Assembly: GCF_902859825.1 (NCBI RefSeq)
Contig: NZ_CADIKB010000009.1
Span: 62,001-126,000, forward strand
Direction: 5' to 3'
From: Paraburkholderia phenoliruptrix
GTDB lineage: Bacteria > Pseudomonadota > Gammaproteobacteria > Burkholderiales > Burkholderiaceae
DNA: 64,000 bases
Below, piece after piece: positions 55,697 through 64,000 of the stretch. Under the pieces are notes generated by a model. It had not been told where the DNA came from, did no database searches, and saw only the letters and a program-made list of their open reading frames with translations. Numbering within the stretch: position 1 is the stretch's first letter; every line of letters starts with the position of its first letter. Both the position numbers and the translations under genes were made by a program.

Positions 55697-57238
55697 ATGC
55701 CCGCCGCCTCCTCGCCGTCGAGCGTCGCCGCCGCGCCGCTCAACCGGCCGATGATCACCGTCTCGATCATGCTGGCCACGCTGATCCAGACACTCGACAG
55801 CACGATCGCCAACGTCGCGCTGCCGCATATGCAGGGCACGCTATCGGCCTCGCAGGACGAGATCACGTGGGTGCTGACCTCCTACATCGTCGCCGCCGCG
55901 ATCGCGACGCCGCTGACCGGCTGGCTGTCCGACCGCCTGAGCGTGAAGCGCCTGCTCATCGTCGCGATCGGCGGCTTCACGGTGTCGTCGGCGTTATGCG
56001 GTCTTTCGGAGACGCTCACGCAAATCGTCGCGTCGCGTTTGCTGCAGGGCGTGTTCGGCGCGTCGCTGGTGCCGCTGTCGCAGTCCATCCTGCTCGACAT
56101 CAATCCGCGCGAAAAGCAGGGCCAGGCCATGGCCGTGTGGGGCATGGGCGTGATGGTCGGCCCGATTCTCGGCCCGACGCTCGGCGGCTGGCTCACCGAC
56201 AGCTATAACTGGCGCTGGGTGTTCTTCATCAATGTGCCGATCGGCGCCTTTGCGCTGTTCGGCGTGGCGACCTTTCTGCCCTCGCGCGCGCCGAAACCCG
56301 ACGCGAAGTTCGACGCGTTCGGCTTCGCGACGCTCGGCCTCGCGATTGGCGCGCTTCAGGCGATGCTGGATCGCGGCGAGCAACTCGACTGGTTCGGCTC
56401 GCACGAGATCGTGCTGGAGGCGCTGATTGCCGCTATCAGCTTCGCATTCTTTCTGGTGCATACGGCAACCGTCGGCAAGACGTCGTTTTTCAAATACGAA
56501 TTGCTGAAGGATCCGAACTTTACGACGGGTACGTTCTTCATCTTCGTGATCGGCGCGGTGATGTATGCCACGCGCGCGCTGCTTCCGCCGATGTTGCAAA
56601 ACCTGTTGAACTATCCGGTCGCGACCACCGGTCTCGTCACCGCGCCGAGCGGCGCGGGCACCATGGTGGCGATGCTGTTCGCCGGCCGCTTGCTGAAGCG
56701 GATCGACGCGCGGCTCATGCTGCTCGCCGGCTTCCTGATTTCGGCTTTCGCGCTATGGCAGATGATGCACTACACGATCGTGCTATCGGCGTCGGACATC
56801 GTGTGGCCCGGCGTGATCCAGGGCTTCGGGCTCGGTCTCGTGTTCGTGCCGCTGAGCGCGCTGACATTCTCGACGCTTGCGCCGGAACTGCGCGCCGACG
56901 GCACGGCCACCTACAGCCTGATGCGCAACATCGGCAGCAGTATCGGCATTTCGATCGTGCAAACGCTGATGACGCGCAATACGCAGATTTCGCACGCGGA
57001 CCTCGCGGCCCATGTCACGCCCTTCAACCCCGCCATTCAGCCGATGCTCGCAAGCAGCTCGCATTACGACATCGCGGCGCTGAACGCGTCGATCACACAG
57101 CAGGCCTCGATGATCGCCTACCTCAACGACTTCAAGCTGATGTTCGTCGCGACGCTGCTCGTCATTCCGCTGCTCGTGCTGATCCGCCCGGGCAGCAAGA
57201 GCCACGACGCCTCCGCGGCCCACGCCGCCATGGATTGA
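55697..57238 (+). CDS. DHA2-family (EmrB/QacA-type) drug:H+ antiporter
   Basis: A 513-residue MFS exporter with 14 predicted transmembrane segments. The DHA2 motif LDSTIANVALPHMQG is in TM1, the antiporter signature GVMVGPILGPTLGGWLTD is in TM5, and NWRWVFFINVPIG follows. Expected substrates are hydrophobic toxins, pumped with or without a fused adaptor; no EmrA-like adaptor gene is adjacent. It is divergent from a MarR regulator with a shared palindrome, so likely repressed by it. Its stop codon directly abuts the stop codon of the converging GntR gene. Confidence 0.92.
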   Translation: MPAASSPSSVAAAPLNRPMITVSIMLATLIQTLDSTIANVALPHMQGTLSASQDEITWVLTSYIVAAAIATPLTGWLSDRLSVKRLLIVAIGGFTVSSALCGLSETLTQIVASRLLQGVFGASLVPLSQSILLDINPREKQGQAMAVWGMGVMVGPILGPTLGGWLTDSYNWRWVFFINVPIGAFALFGVATFLPSRAPKPDAKFDAFGFATLGLAIGALQAMLDRGEQLDWFGSHEIVLEALIAAISFAFFLVHTATVGKTSFFKYELLKDPNFTTGTFFIFVIGAVMYATRALLPPMLQNLLNYPVATTGLVTAPSGAGTMVAMLFAGRLLKRIDARLMLLAGFLISAFALWQMMHYTIVLSASDIVWPGVIQGFGLGLVFVPLSALTFSTLAPELRADGTATYSLMRNIGSSIGISIVQTLMTRNTQISHADLAAHVTPFNPAIQPMLASSSHYDIAALNASITQQASMIAYLNDFKLMFVATLLVIPLLVLIRPGSKSHDASAAHAAMD

Positions 57239-57955
57239 TCACGCCTCGATGCGCCCGCGCGTGACGCCGAGCAGACGCGCCATGGCGTCGCGCGCGGCGG
57301 CGGCGTCGCGCGCGCGGATGGCCTCGAACACGGCCGTATGCTCGGCGAGCGACGCGTTGAACACGTCGGCGCGCTTCGCGTTCAACCGAAGCTGCGCCTC
57401 CAGCGTGCGCTCGATCAGCGTCCCGAGTGGAATCAGTAGTTCGTTGCTGCAGGCAATCAGCACGCTCAAATGGAATTGCAGATCGGCGCGCACCCATTCG
57501 TCGACGTTGCGCGCGGCGGCCATGGCGGCGTGAGCGGCAGAGAGCGCGCCGAAGGTCTCGTCAGAATGCGAAGCGGCGGCAAGACCCGCGGCATACGGCT
57601 CGATCATCTCGCGCATTTCCTGCAACTTCAGCGCGAACTGCATGGGCGCAGCCACGCGCGAGTACCAGTCGAGCACGTCGGCATCGAGCAGATTCCACGC
57701 GTGCCGCGGCCGCACGCGCGTGCCCACGCGCGGCCGCGATTCGATCAGCCCCTTGGACGTCAACGTGCGCAGCGCCTCGCGCAACACCGTGCGGCTGACG
57801 CCGAACGTGTCCATCAGTTCGGCTTCGCGCGGCAGGATCGACTCGGGCGCGTAGTCGCCGCGCAGAATCGCCGTGCCCAGCAAATGGGCGACACGCCCGT
57901 GCAGATCGTGCTGAATAGCCTTCTCCCGGCGGCCGTGCCGCTCAATATGTGGCAA
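57239..57955 (-). CDS. FadR-subfamily GntR transcriptional regulator (DgoR-like)
   Basis: A 238-residue regulator: winged helix-turn-helix at about residues 18-80 (LPREAELMDTFGVSRTVLREALRTL) and an all-helical FCD ligand-binding domain at about 100-230. The frame has a stop codon just upstream, so the earliest start is the TTG at 57953-57955, giving MPHIERHGRREK; no ATG occurs near. It is divergent from dgoD across 87 bp holding a perfect 18-bp palindrome, so it probably represses dgoD until galactonate or a derivative binds. Confidence 0.9.
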   Translation of the reverse strand: MPHIERHGRREKAIQHDLHGRVAHLLGTAILRGDYAPESILPREAELMDTFGVSRTVLREALRTLTSKGLIESRPRVGTRVRPRHAWNLLDADVLDWYSRVAAPMQFALKLQEMREMIEPYAAGLAAASHSDETFGALSAAHAAMAAARNVDEWVRADLQFHLSVLIACSNELLIPLGTLIERTLEAQLRLNAKRADVFNASLAEHTAVFEAIRARDAAAARDAMARLLGVTRGRIEA

Positions 57956-57957
57956 AT

Positions 57958-57975
57958 AGTACTATTAATAGTACT
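57958..57975. promoter_or_regulatory. Perfect 18-bp palindrome, probable GntR operator
   Basis: AGTACTATTAATAGTACT is its own reverse complement. It lies directly upstream of the GntR start codon and 68 bp before dgoD, so one bound dimer could control both divergent genes. Confidence 0.8.
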
Positions 57976-58042
57976 TTAATCCACGTTTGTTGTAGCATGG
58001 AAACCCTCGACTATCCGCATGCGACCACCGGAGACGCACGTC

Positions 58043-59191
58043 ATGAAAATCACCAAGCTTGAAACCTTCATCGTTCCGCCGCGCTGGTGCTTCCTGAAGA
58101 TCGAAACGGACGAAGGCATCGTCGGATGGGGCGAGCCGGTGGTCGAGGGCCGCGCACACACGGTGGCCGCGGCCGTCGAAGAACTGTCCGACTACCTGAT
58201 CGGCAAAGACCCGCTGCTGATCGAAGACCATTGGCAGGTGATGTACCGCGCGGGCTTCTACCGCGGCGGTCCGATCACCATGAGCGCGATTGCCGGCGTC
58301 GACCAGGCGCTGTGGGACATCAAGGGCAAGCATCACGGCGTGCCGGTTCATGCGCTGCTTGGCGGCCAGGTGCGCGACAGGATCAAGGTGTATTCGTGGA
58401 TCGGCGGCGACCGTCCGAGCGACGTCGCGAACAACGCGCGCGCCGTGGTCGAGCGCGGCTTCAAGGCCGTGAAGATGAACGGCTCCGAGGAGTTGCAGAT
58501 CATCGACACCTTCGACAAGGTGCAAGGCGTCATCAACAATGTCGCGGCGGTGCGCGAGGCGGTCGGGCCGGATATCGGCATCGGCGTGGACTTCCACGGC
58601 CGCGTGCATAAGCCGATGGCGAAGGTGCTCGCGAAAGAACTCGATCCCTACAAGCTGCTTTTCATCGAGGAGCCCGTGCTGTCGGAAAACGCGGAAGCGC
58701 TACGCGACATCGTCAACCAGACCAACACGCCGATTGCGCTCGGCGAGCGTCTCTATTCGCGCTGGGACTTCAAGCACATCCTGTCGGGCGGCTATGTCGA
58801 CATCATTCAGCCGGACGCGTCGCACGCGGGCGGGATCACCGAGTGCCGCAAGATCGCGTCGATGGCGGAAGCCTACGACGTCGCGCTCGCGCTGCACTGC
58901 CCGCTCGGTCCCATCGCGCTCGCCACCTGCCTGCAGATCGACGCGGTGAGCTACAACGCCTTCATCCAGGAACAGAGCCTCGGCATCCACTACAACCAGG
59001 GCAACGACCTGCTCGACTACATCAGGAACCCGGAAGTCTTCGAATACGAAGACGGCTTCGTGTCGATTCCGCAAGGGCCGGGCCTCGGCATCGAAGTGAA
59101 CGAGGAGAAGGTACGCGAGATGGCAAAGGTCGGGCACCGCTGGCGCAACCCGGTGTGGCGTCACGCGGACGGCAGCGTCGCGGAGTGGTGA
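58043..59191 (+). CDS. dgoD: D-galactonate dehydratase
   Basis: An enolase-superfamily enzyme (mandelate racemase group) dehydrating D-galactonate to 2-keto-3-deoxygalactonate. It has 382 residues, the same length as Escherichia coli Dgo[26 protein letters not shown] at the start (read in two parts), the metal-site block [14 protein letters not shown], then [10 protein letters not shown] and [12 protein letters not shown] carry the Asp/Glu/Glu ligands. The catalytic His block [13 protein letters not shown] is near 285. The ATG at 58043 has a GGAG box. The next steps of the De Ley-Doudoroff pathway are not in the window. Confidence 0.95.
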   Translation: MKITKLETFIVPPRWCFLKIETDEGIVGWGEPVVEGRAHTVAAAVEELSDYLIGKDPLLIEDHWQVMYRAGFYRGGPITMSAIAGVDQALWDIKGKHHGVPVHALLGGQVRDRIKVYSWIGGDRPSDVANNARAVVERGFKAVKMNGSEELQIIDTFDKVQGVINNVAAVREAVGPDIGIGVDFHGRVHKPMAKVLAKELDPYKLLFIEEPVLSENAEALRDIVNQTNTPIALGERLYSRWDFKHILSGGYVDIIQPDASHAGGITECRKIASMAEAYDVALALHCPLGPIALATCLQIDAVSYNAFIQEQSLGIHYNQGNDLLDYIRNPEVFEYEDGFVSIPQGPGLGIEVNEEKVREMAKVGHRWRNPVWRHADGSVAEW

Positions 59192-59547
59192 GCGGCTCGC
59201 TCATCGGCTGAGCTGGTTTGCCGGCGCAGTCGCCGACAGGCGCCGCCCGCGGGCGGCGCTTCGTTTTGCGCTTCGTTTTGCGCGTGCTCGCGGGAACCTC
59301 TCTCGGGCCATGCAGCCGCGCGTTACGGTGACGTGACGCGCGCGCCCGTCTCAGTAACGTAACATCCCGGACCGAATGCAACCCGAGCGGCGCTCGGGCG
59401 ACACCTCCCGCGTCGCGCGTTCAACCCCACAAAGCCCTGCCAGGCCCCGTCGGCAAAGGCCCCCACTCGTTCTGTTCGGCATCAGACGGAGACATGGCCT
59501 GGACCTTGCTGAAATGCATTCAAACAACGAATGCATCAGGGGGCTTC
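59192..59547. other. 356-bp intergenic region after dgoD
   Basis: Starts with the dgoD terminator-like palindrome (59240-59280). An inverted repeat GCGTTACG-GTGA-CGTGACGC lies at 59320-59339 (7 of 8 pairs). The rest is GC-rich with no convincing gene; the frame of the following small membrane protein is open back to 59494 but its ribosome site favours 59548. Confidence 0.5.
59240..59280 (+). terminator. Palindromic terminator-like hairpin after dgoD
   Basis: A 20-bp perfect palindrome GCGCCGCCCGCGGGCGGCGC (59240-59259) is followed by two copies of GCGCTTCGTTTT. T-rich but interrupted. Confidence 0.6.
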
Positions 59548-59850
59548 ATGGGCGAATTCATTCCGGACTATTTGCTGCGCGAGCAGGCTGCCGTCGGCGC
59601 GCTCGCGCTGTTCGGCGTGCTGCGCATCATCGGCGCGATGCTGGCGTACGAGCGCGGCTGGCGCATTACGGCCATCGAGAAGTGGTTTGTCCTCGCCGCT
59701 TTCGTCTATTGCGTCCCGCAACTGTTCGATCTGCTCACACACGTCTATAACGCGCACGCAGCGGCAGCCGAACTCGAAGGCAAAGCCGCGGGCTGCGCAA
59801 TCGCGCTCTTTTGCGCGCCGATCGTCGGCCACCGGCTGGGGCTGGAATGA
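59548..59850 (+). CDS. Small membrane protein of unknown function
   Basis: A 100-residue protein with three hydrophobic segments (about 12-30, 47-62 and 80-95). MGEFIPDYLLREQAAVGALALFGVLR begins it (read in two parts). The ATG at 59548 has AGGGGG four bases before; an in-frame ATG at 59494 has its GGAG too close. No known domain is recognised. The gene stands alone between dgoD and copD and may be membrane-embedded. Confidence 0.65.
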   Translation: MGEFIPDYLLREQAAVGALALFGVLRIIGAMLAYERGWRITAIEKWFVLAAFVYCVPQLFDLLTHVYNAHAAAAELEGKAAGCAIALFCAPIVGHRLGLE

Positions 59851-60066
59851 TTGCAGCCGGCGGCGGGATGCTCAGCAGACTGTCCACGCGCCTCTCGAGG
59901 CCGGGCCGGCCCGCAAGACCGCGTGTCTTGCGCCGCACATTGACGCTGTGCGGCGCTTCTTGTGTGACGCGCGCAGACCGCGCCACTCGCCCCACCTGAC
60001 AAACGCAACGACGCGCATCGCGAAGCGCCGGCGCGCCGGGCGTTTCGAACGTCTCTCTCGCGAGGC

Positions 60067-60996
60067 TCAGCCGAGCGCAGCGAAGGCCGGCACGCTATGC
60101 GCCAGCACGGCCGCCGCAATGAAGACACCGATCATCGCAAGCGCCTCGAGATAAAGCACGTTGACGAAGGTATGCGCGTCCATTGTCGACGCCGTGCGGC
60201 GCAGGCGCGGCAGCGCGAGAAAGCGGTTCAGGCCGCCGAGCACCAGCGCGAGTCCGACGAGCGTGAGCTTGAGGATCAGGACATGGCCCCACGTGCTCGA
60301 CGCAATCGCCTCGAACGAACCGCCCGAGCCCCGCACGGCATTGAAGATGCCGGACAGCAGCACGAACCCGACCGCCACCAGCGACACGTTCGACACCTGC
60401 GTGGCCGTGCGGATCAGCACGCCACGCGCGGTCGACGCGCCGAGCGCCGGCAGCACGACAAGCCCGGCCGCGATCGCGAGGCCGCCCCAGACGCTCGTCA
60501 CGAGCACGTGCAGTGTTTGCATCGCGATCGCCGCGGACGCGAGGCCCGCGTCCGCCGCGTGTCCGAGCGAGGCCTTGCCGGCCGCGATCGCGATCACCGC
60601 AAGCCACAGCAGCGCATTGCGCAGCACGCCGCCATGGCTCGTCAGCGCTGTGCCGAGCAGGACCAGCGCGCCGGCAAAGGCGATGCTCCAGCCGTAGCCG
60701 ACATGGGTTTGCGAGAGCACCGTCGGCACGATGCCGAAGGCGGCGGCCAAGGCCACGCCGCTCATCGACGCCGCCTGATACAGCAGCCAGCCGAGGTCCG
60801 CGAGCACCAGCACCGCGCTCGCCGTCAGCAGCGAACGTTGCGCGCGCAACCAGGCAGGCTGTGCGGGCGCGATCTTGGCCTTCGCGTCATTCGCGAGCCA
60901 CGCGCCGAGCAACGCCGATCCGACGGCAAACGCAAACGCGACATTCATGAGCGCGGCCATGGCGACCTGCCCGATCCACAGTCCGTCGACGCTCAT
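60067..60996 (-). CDS. copD: CopD-domain copper resistance/uptake membrane protein
   Basis: A 309-residue inner-membrane protein with about eight transmembrane segments and the CopD domain (LHVLVTSVWGGLAIAAGLV with conserved His and Trp; LVALGFVLLSGIFNAV). CopD helps move copper across the inner membrane with CopC. The ATG at 60994-60996 overlaps the copC stop codon by ATGA, so translation is coupled. There is no copA/copB in the window. Inferred function is copper import or tolerance. Confidence 0.9.
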   Translation of the reverse strand: MSVDGLWIGQVAMAALMNVAFAFAVGSALLGAWLANDAKAKIAPAQPAWLRAQRSLLTASAVLVLADLGWLLYQAASMSGVALAAAFGIVPTVLSQTHVGYGWSIAFAGALVLLGTALTSHGGVLRNALLWLAVIAIAAGKASLGHAADAGLASAAIAMQTLHVLVTSVWGGLAIAAGLVVLPALGASTARGVLIRTATQVSNVSLVAVGFVLLSGIFNAVRGSGGSFEAIASSTWGHVLILKLTLVGLALVLGGLNRFLALPRLRRTASTMDAHTFVNVLYLEALAMIGVFIAAAVLAHSVPAFAALG

Positions 60997-61370
60997 TTGA
61001 CGGTGAACGCAAAATCGCCCTGCGTGCGATGCCCATCCGTGGCGACCGCCGTCCAATGCACCGCGTAACGGCCGGCGCCGAGCGTCGGCAGCGGCAGATG
61101 CATGACGCGCGCGTCATGCTTGTCCACCTGCGACGCCGCGGGCGCGGCCGGCTTGCCGCCGGCATCGGCGAGTGCGATCTTGCTGAAGGCCGGCTCGAGC
61201 GGCTCGCTGAAGTGGATCGTAATGTCGGCGGGAGCGGCGACTTCGGCATTGGCAGCGGGCTCGCTCGAAACGAGATGAGCATGCGCGAAGGCGGCGGAAC
61301 TCAGCAGCAGCGCGGCGGCGCCGAGCGCGGACGAAAGCCGCGCCGGACGAGAAAGGTTGATTAGCTTCAT
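60993..61370 (-). CDS. copC: CopC-domain copper resistance periplasmic protein
   Basis: A 125-residue exported beta-barrel protein that binds copper in the periplasm. The signal peptide (residues 1-29) ends AFAHA; the mature N-terminal HAHLVSSEPAAN and the C-terminal WTAVATDGHRTQGDFAF hold the Cu(II) site His and Asp residues. There is no Met-rich Cu(I) loop, so this is the Cu(II)-only type. The ATG at 61368-61370 has a weak ribosome site. It forms an operon with copD. Confidence 0.92.
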   Translation of the reverse strand: MKLINLSRPARLSSALGAAALLLSSAAFAHAHLVSSEPAANAEVAAPADITIHFSEPLEPAFSKIALADAGGKPAAPAASQVDKHDARVMHLPLPTLGAGRYAVHWTAVATDGHRTQGDFAFTVK

Positions 61371-61781
61371 GTAAGGCCGATAGCGGGTGAACAGTAAAAC
61401 GGCGGGAAAACGGCGATGGCCGGCCGGTCCGAGGGAACGGACCTGGCGCCCCGGCACATCGGACGTGCGGCCCGGCGGGCCCCGAAGTGTACGCTTCGAT
61501 GGTTCGGGCGCGGTTCGGTTCAACATCGCGCGGATAAGTTCGCCGGGTGCAGCGCTTGCATTTGCCGACTAGCGGCCACGAGCCCGAGACCGCGCCGTGA
61601 GTTCCGCACCGCGACGCGCGGCAAACTGTCGCACGCCTGTGACAGCCGCAAGCGTCCCCGATGCGGCAAATAGTCATCATCACCCTTCGATGATAGAATG
61701 CTGCGTCGCCGCAGCGCCGGCTGCCCTTCACACCGAGCCGCTCGAAGTTCGGTCAGGTCCCCGATTTTGATGGAGTTACGC
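61371..61781. other. 411-bp divergent region between copC and the di-heme cytochrome gene
   Basis: No convincing gene. A hairpin GCTGCG-TCGC-CGCAGC lies at 61700-61715, just after a -10-like TAGAAT (61694-61699). A GATGATAG repeat-like stretch precedes it. No clear copper-responsive box was seen. Confidence 0.45.
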
Positions 61782-62501
61782 GTGTCTTCAAGACGCATTT
61801 TCCGCCCGTTGCTTGCCCTTCTGCTGATCGGCTCCGCGGGTGTCTATAGCGCTGCGAAAGCGCAGACTCAACCGAAGGCCCCCGATACGATGGAAGCGCG
61901 TGTGCAAGGCTGCACGGCCTGCCACGGCACGCACGGGCAAGGTACCGACAACGACTACTTTCCGCGCCTCGCGGGCAAGCCGGCCGACTATCTGTACAAC
62001 CAGTTGCAGAATTTCCGCGAAGGGCGCCGGAAGTATCCGCCCATGAACTACCTCGTCACGTATCTCTCCGACGACTATCTGCATCAGATCGCCACGTATT
62101 TCTCCAAGCAGCGTCCGCCTTATCCACCGCCCGCCAAGCCGACGGTTTCCTCTGCCACGCTCGCGCGCGGCCAGCAGATCGTGCTGAACGGCGACGCGTC
62201 GAAGCAGATTCCGGCTTGCGCGGCCTGCCACGGCAAGAGCCTGACGGGTATGGAACCGGCCATCCCCGGTCTCGTGGGCCTGCACTCCGACTACATCAGC
62301 GCGCAGCTCGGCGCATGGCGTTCGGGCACGCGCCACGCCATCGCACCTGATTGCATGCACACCATCGCCACGCGCCTCACGGACGAAGACGTGAACGCAG
62401 TTGCTGCCTGGCTTTCCACGCAACAGGCTCCACAAAACCCCGTGCCGGCTCCGGCCCGCTCGATGAAGACTCCGCTTGCCTGCGGCAGCGAACCGCAATA
62501 A
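61782..62501 (+). CDS. Di-heme c-type cytochrome (c4-like)
   Basis: A 239-residue periplasmic electron carrier with two heme-binding motifs, C44-TAC-H48 and C146-AAC-H150, one per domain, as in cytochrome c4. A signal peptide covers residues 1-28 (cleavage after AKAQ). GTG at 61782 is preferred: its GGAG (61772-61775) has good spacing, while the ATG at 61770 overlaps that box. PRLAGKPADYLYNQLQNFR and MEPAIPGLVGLHSDYISAQL are the typical c4 substrate-side blocks. The tri-heme cytochrome gene follows 21 bp later. Confidence 0.92.
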   Translation: MSSRRIFRPLLALLLIGSAGVYSAAKAQTQPKAPDTMEARVQGCTACHGTHGQGTDNDYFPRLAGKPADYLYNQLQNFREGRRKYPPMNYLVTYLSDDYLHQIATYFSKQRPPYPPPAKPTVSSATLARGQQIVLNGDASKQIPACAACHGKSLTGMEPAIPGLVGLHSDYISAQLGAWRSGTRHAIAPDCMHTIATRLTDEDVNAVAAWLSTQQAPQNPVPAPARSMKTPLACGSEPQ

Positions 62502-62522
62502 GGCACCGGGAGAGACACTCAA

Positions 62523-63821
62523 ATGAAACGCAAGTCTTTGTTCGCCCTCTCGGCAGTGGTCGTCGTCGCGGCTGCTGCACTCGTCCCCGTCCTGTGGTCG
62601 GGCGGCGACAATCTGCACAACGGTACGGCCGTGGCCGCCACGCCCGCCGACCAGGCTGCGCTCGTGAAGAAGGGCGAGTACCTCGCCCGCGCCGGCGACT
62701 GTATCGCCTGCCACACGGTCCGCGGCGGCAAACAGTTCGCTGGCGGCCTGCCCATGGCCACGCCGTTCGGCACGATGTTCACGCCGAACATCACGCCAGA
62801 CGACCAGTACGGTATCGGCAAGTGGACGCAGGACGACTTCTACCGCGCCATGCACACCGGCCGTTCGAAGGACGGCAGCCTGCTCTACCCGGGCTTCCCG
62901 TTCACGAGCTACACGAAGGTCACGCGCGCCGACTCGGACGCGATCTACGCGTACCTGCGCTCCATCCCGCCGGTTGCCGTGCCGAGCCGTCCGCACGAAC
63001 TCAAGTTCCCGTTCAACCAGCGCAACATGCTGATCGGCTGGCGTACGCTCTTCTTCCGTGAAGGCGAATACAAGCCGGACCCGACCAAGTCGGTCGAGTG
63101 GAACCGCGGCGCGTATCTGATCGAAGGCCTCGGCCATTGCGGCATGTGCCATACGTCGATCAACGCAATGGGCGGTCCGGTCAGCTCGGCGGCCTTCGCG
63201 GGCGGCCTGATTCCGCTGCAGAACTGGTACGCGCCGTCGCTCACGTCGAATAAGGAAGCGGGTCTCGGCGACTGGGAAACGAAGGACATCGCCGATCTGC
63301 TGAAGACCGGCGTGTCGAACCGCGGCGCGGTGTTCGGCCCGATGGCGGAAGTGGTCCACAACAGCCTGCAGTACATGAGCGATGCGGACATCAACGCCAT
63401 GGCCACGTACCTGAAGACGATTCCGCAGAAGAGCGAGGCACCGGAGCCCATGCAGCTCGAAACGTCCGAAAAGTTCGGCGGCGAACTGTTGAAGCAAGGT
63501 CAGAAGATTTACGCTGACAACTGCGCGAAGTGCCACGCGGACAACGGCCTCGGCATGCCGCCGGCCTTCCCGCCGCTCGCGAACAACCAGTCGATCCAGA
63601 TGCCGTCGGCGGTCAACCCGATCCGCATGGTGCTGAACGGCGGTTACCCGCCGAGCACGGACGCGAATCCGCACCCGTACGGCATGCCCCCGTTCGCGCA
63701 GTCGCTGTCCAACCAGGAAGTGGCCGCCGTCGTGACGTACATCCGTATGTCGTGGGGCAACCACGGCACGGCTGTGTCGCCGCAGCAAGTGTCCGATCTG
63801 CGCTCGGCGCCGCTCGACTAA
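62523..63821 (+). CDS. Tri-heme c-type cytochrome (dehydrogenase cytochrome subunit type)
   Basis: A 432-residue exported protein with three CxxCH sites: C60-H64 (CIACH), C206-H210 (CGMCH) and C334-H338 (CAKCH). A signal/anchor segment lies at residues 6-24. It resembles the cytochrome subunits of membrane alcohol and gluconate dehydrogenases, which pass electrons to the respiratory chain. TPNITPDDQYGIGKWTQDDF is the standard block after heme 1. It is in an operon with the di-heme c4-like gene. No dehydrogenase subunit is visible in the window, so the electron donor is unknown. A terminator follows at 63841-63881. Confidence 0.92.
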   Translation: MKRKSLFALSAVVVVAAAALVPVLWSGGDNLHNGTAVAATPADQAALVKKGEYLARAGDCIACHTVRGGKQFAGGLPMATPFGTMFTPNITPDDQYGIGKWTQDDFYRAMHTGRSKDGSLLYPGFPFTSYTKVTRADSDAIYAYLRSIPPVAVPSRPHELKFPFNQRNMLIGWRTLFFREGEYKPDPTKSVEWNRGAYLIEGLGHCGMCHTSINAMGGPVSSAAFAGGLIPLQNWYAPSLTSNKEAGLGDWETKDIADLLKTGVSNRGAVFGPMAEVVHNSLQYMSDADINAMATYLKTIPQKSEAPEPMQLETSEKFGGELLKQGQKIYADNCAKCHADNGLGMPPAFPPLANNQSIQMPSAVNPIRMVLNGGYPPSTDANPHPYGMPPFAQSLSNQEVAAVVTYIRMSWGNHGTAVSPQQVSDLRSAPLD

Positions 63822-63840
63822 GCAGCGTTCGTTGCACCCG

Positions 63841-63881
63841 GGGCGCGGCCTGCGACTTTCGCGGCCGCGCCCTTCGTTTTT
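63841..63881 (+). terminator. Rho-independent terminator after the tri-heme cytochrome
   Basis: GGGCGCGGCC (63841-63850) pairs exactly with GGCCGCGCCC (63863-63872), followed by TTCGTTTTTAA. Confidence 0.85.
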
Positions 63882-63991
63882 AAGGACCGCATTTGACAAT
63901 CGCGCTTTTCGGTACCGCGTCTGAAGTCCCGGTATCATGCAGCAACTGACGGCGCCACGCGTGGCGCAGCAATTGCTTGATAAAGCGGTGT

Positions 63992-64000
63992 AGGAGGAAA
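63992..64000 (+). promoter_or_regulatory. Ribosome-binding site of a gene starting beyond the window
   Basis: AGGAGG (63992-63997) followed by AAA at the very end indicates that a rightward gene probably starts within a few bases after base 64000. Its identity cannot be told. Confidence 0.6.

Overview
The window is GC-rich chromosomal DNA, and its gene content and order point to a betaproteobacterium of the Burkholderia/Paraburkholderia group. The strongest clues are the run pgk-pyk-fba-purC-purE-purK-sua5, the run recA-recX-DUF2889-sucC-sucD-terC-pilin-PglL ligase, and an acrAB/bpeAB-type efflux operon with a divergent TetR gene. It reads as core chromosome with metabolic and envelope genes. 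I see no insertion sequences, phage genes, CRISPR arrays or rRNA. The only RNA gene found is one CAT-anticodon tRNA. No species can be named from this alone.

Layout. 1-2.6 kb: glutathione-dependent formaldehyde dehydrogenase (cut by the window edge) and a xylulokinase. 3-4.4 kb: a xanthine/urate-type NCS2 permease. 4.5-11.6 kb: a tripartite RND efflux operon (adaptor, pump, outer-membrane channel) with its divergent TetR repressor and an AcrR-like operator between them. 11.6-15.4 kb: isochorismatase-like hydrolase, GlxA-type regulator, SRPBCC and DUF427 proteins, and a small exported protein. 15.6-19.3 kb: a response regulator, histidine kinase and DegP protease in a row, with a PmrA/QseB-like box in front of degP. 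19.5-23.7 kb: PBP4 (dacB), a fatty acid hydroxylase-family membrane protein and an SGNH lipoprotein.

23.8-32.2 kb: glycolysis (pgk, pyk, fba), de novo purine synthesis (purC, purE, purK) and the tRNA t6A enzyme, all leftward. 32.5-38.8 kb: azlCD amino-acid export, ilvE, a zinc-ribbon protein, waaF (LPS core), an NTF2-like protein, an alpha/beta hydrolase and an unknown protein. 38.9-44.9 kb: a BepA-like M48 protease, moaC, a PglL-type O-oligosaccharyltransferase beside a type IV pilin with a very long leader, and a TerC membrane protein. 45-50 kb: sucCD, DUF2889, recX, and recA with a LexA box.

50.2-57.2 kb: a TctDE-like two-component system, an MHS-family transporter with an unusual inserted extracytoplasmic loop, the tRNA, a small secreted protein, and a MarR regulator divergent from an EmrB-type drug exporter across a 26-bp palindrome. 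57.2-59.2 kb: a FadR-type GntR regulator divergent from galactonate dehydratase (dgoD) across a perfect 18-bp palindrome. 59.5-63.8 kb: a small membrane protein, copCD, and a di-heme plus tri-heme cytochrome c pair. A strong ribosome-binding site at the last bases shows another gene starting just outside.

No obviously new multi-gene system stands out. The most unusual points are the pilin/oligosaccharyltransferase pair with its 43-residue leader and Pro/Ala/Ser-rich disulfide loop, an open 169-codon Ala-rich reading frame fused upstream of pyruvate kinase, the loop inserted in the MHS transporter, and several well-formed operators that assign targets to local regulators.
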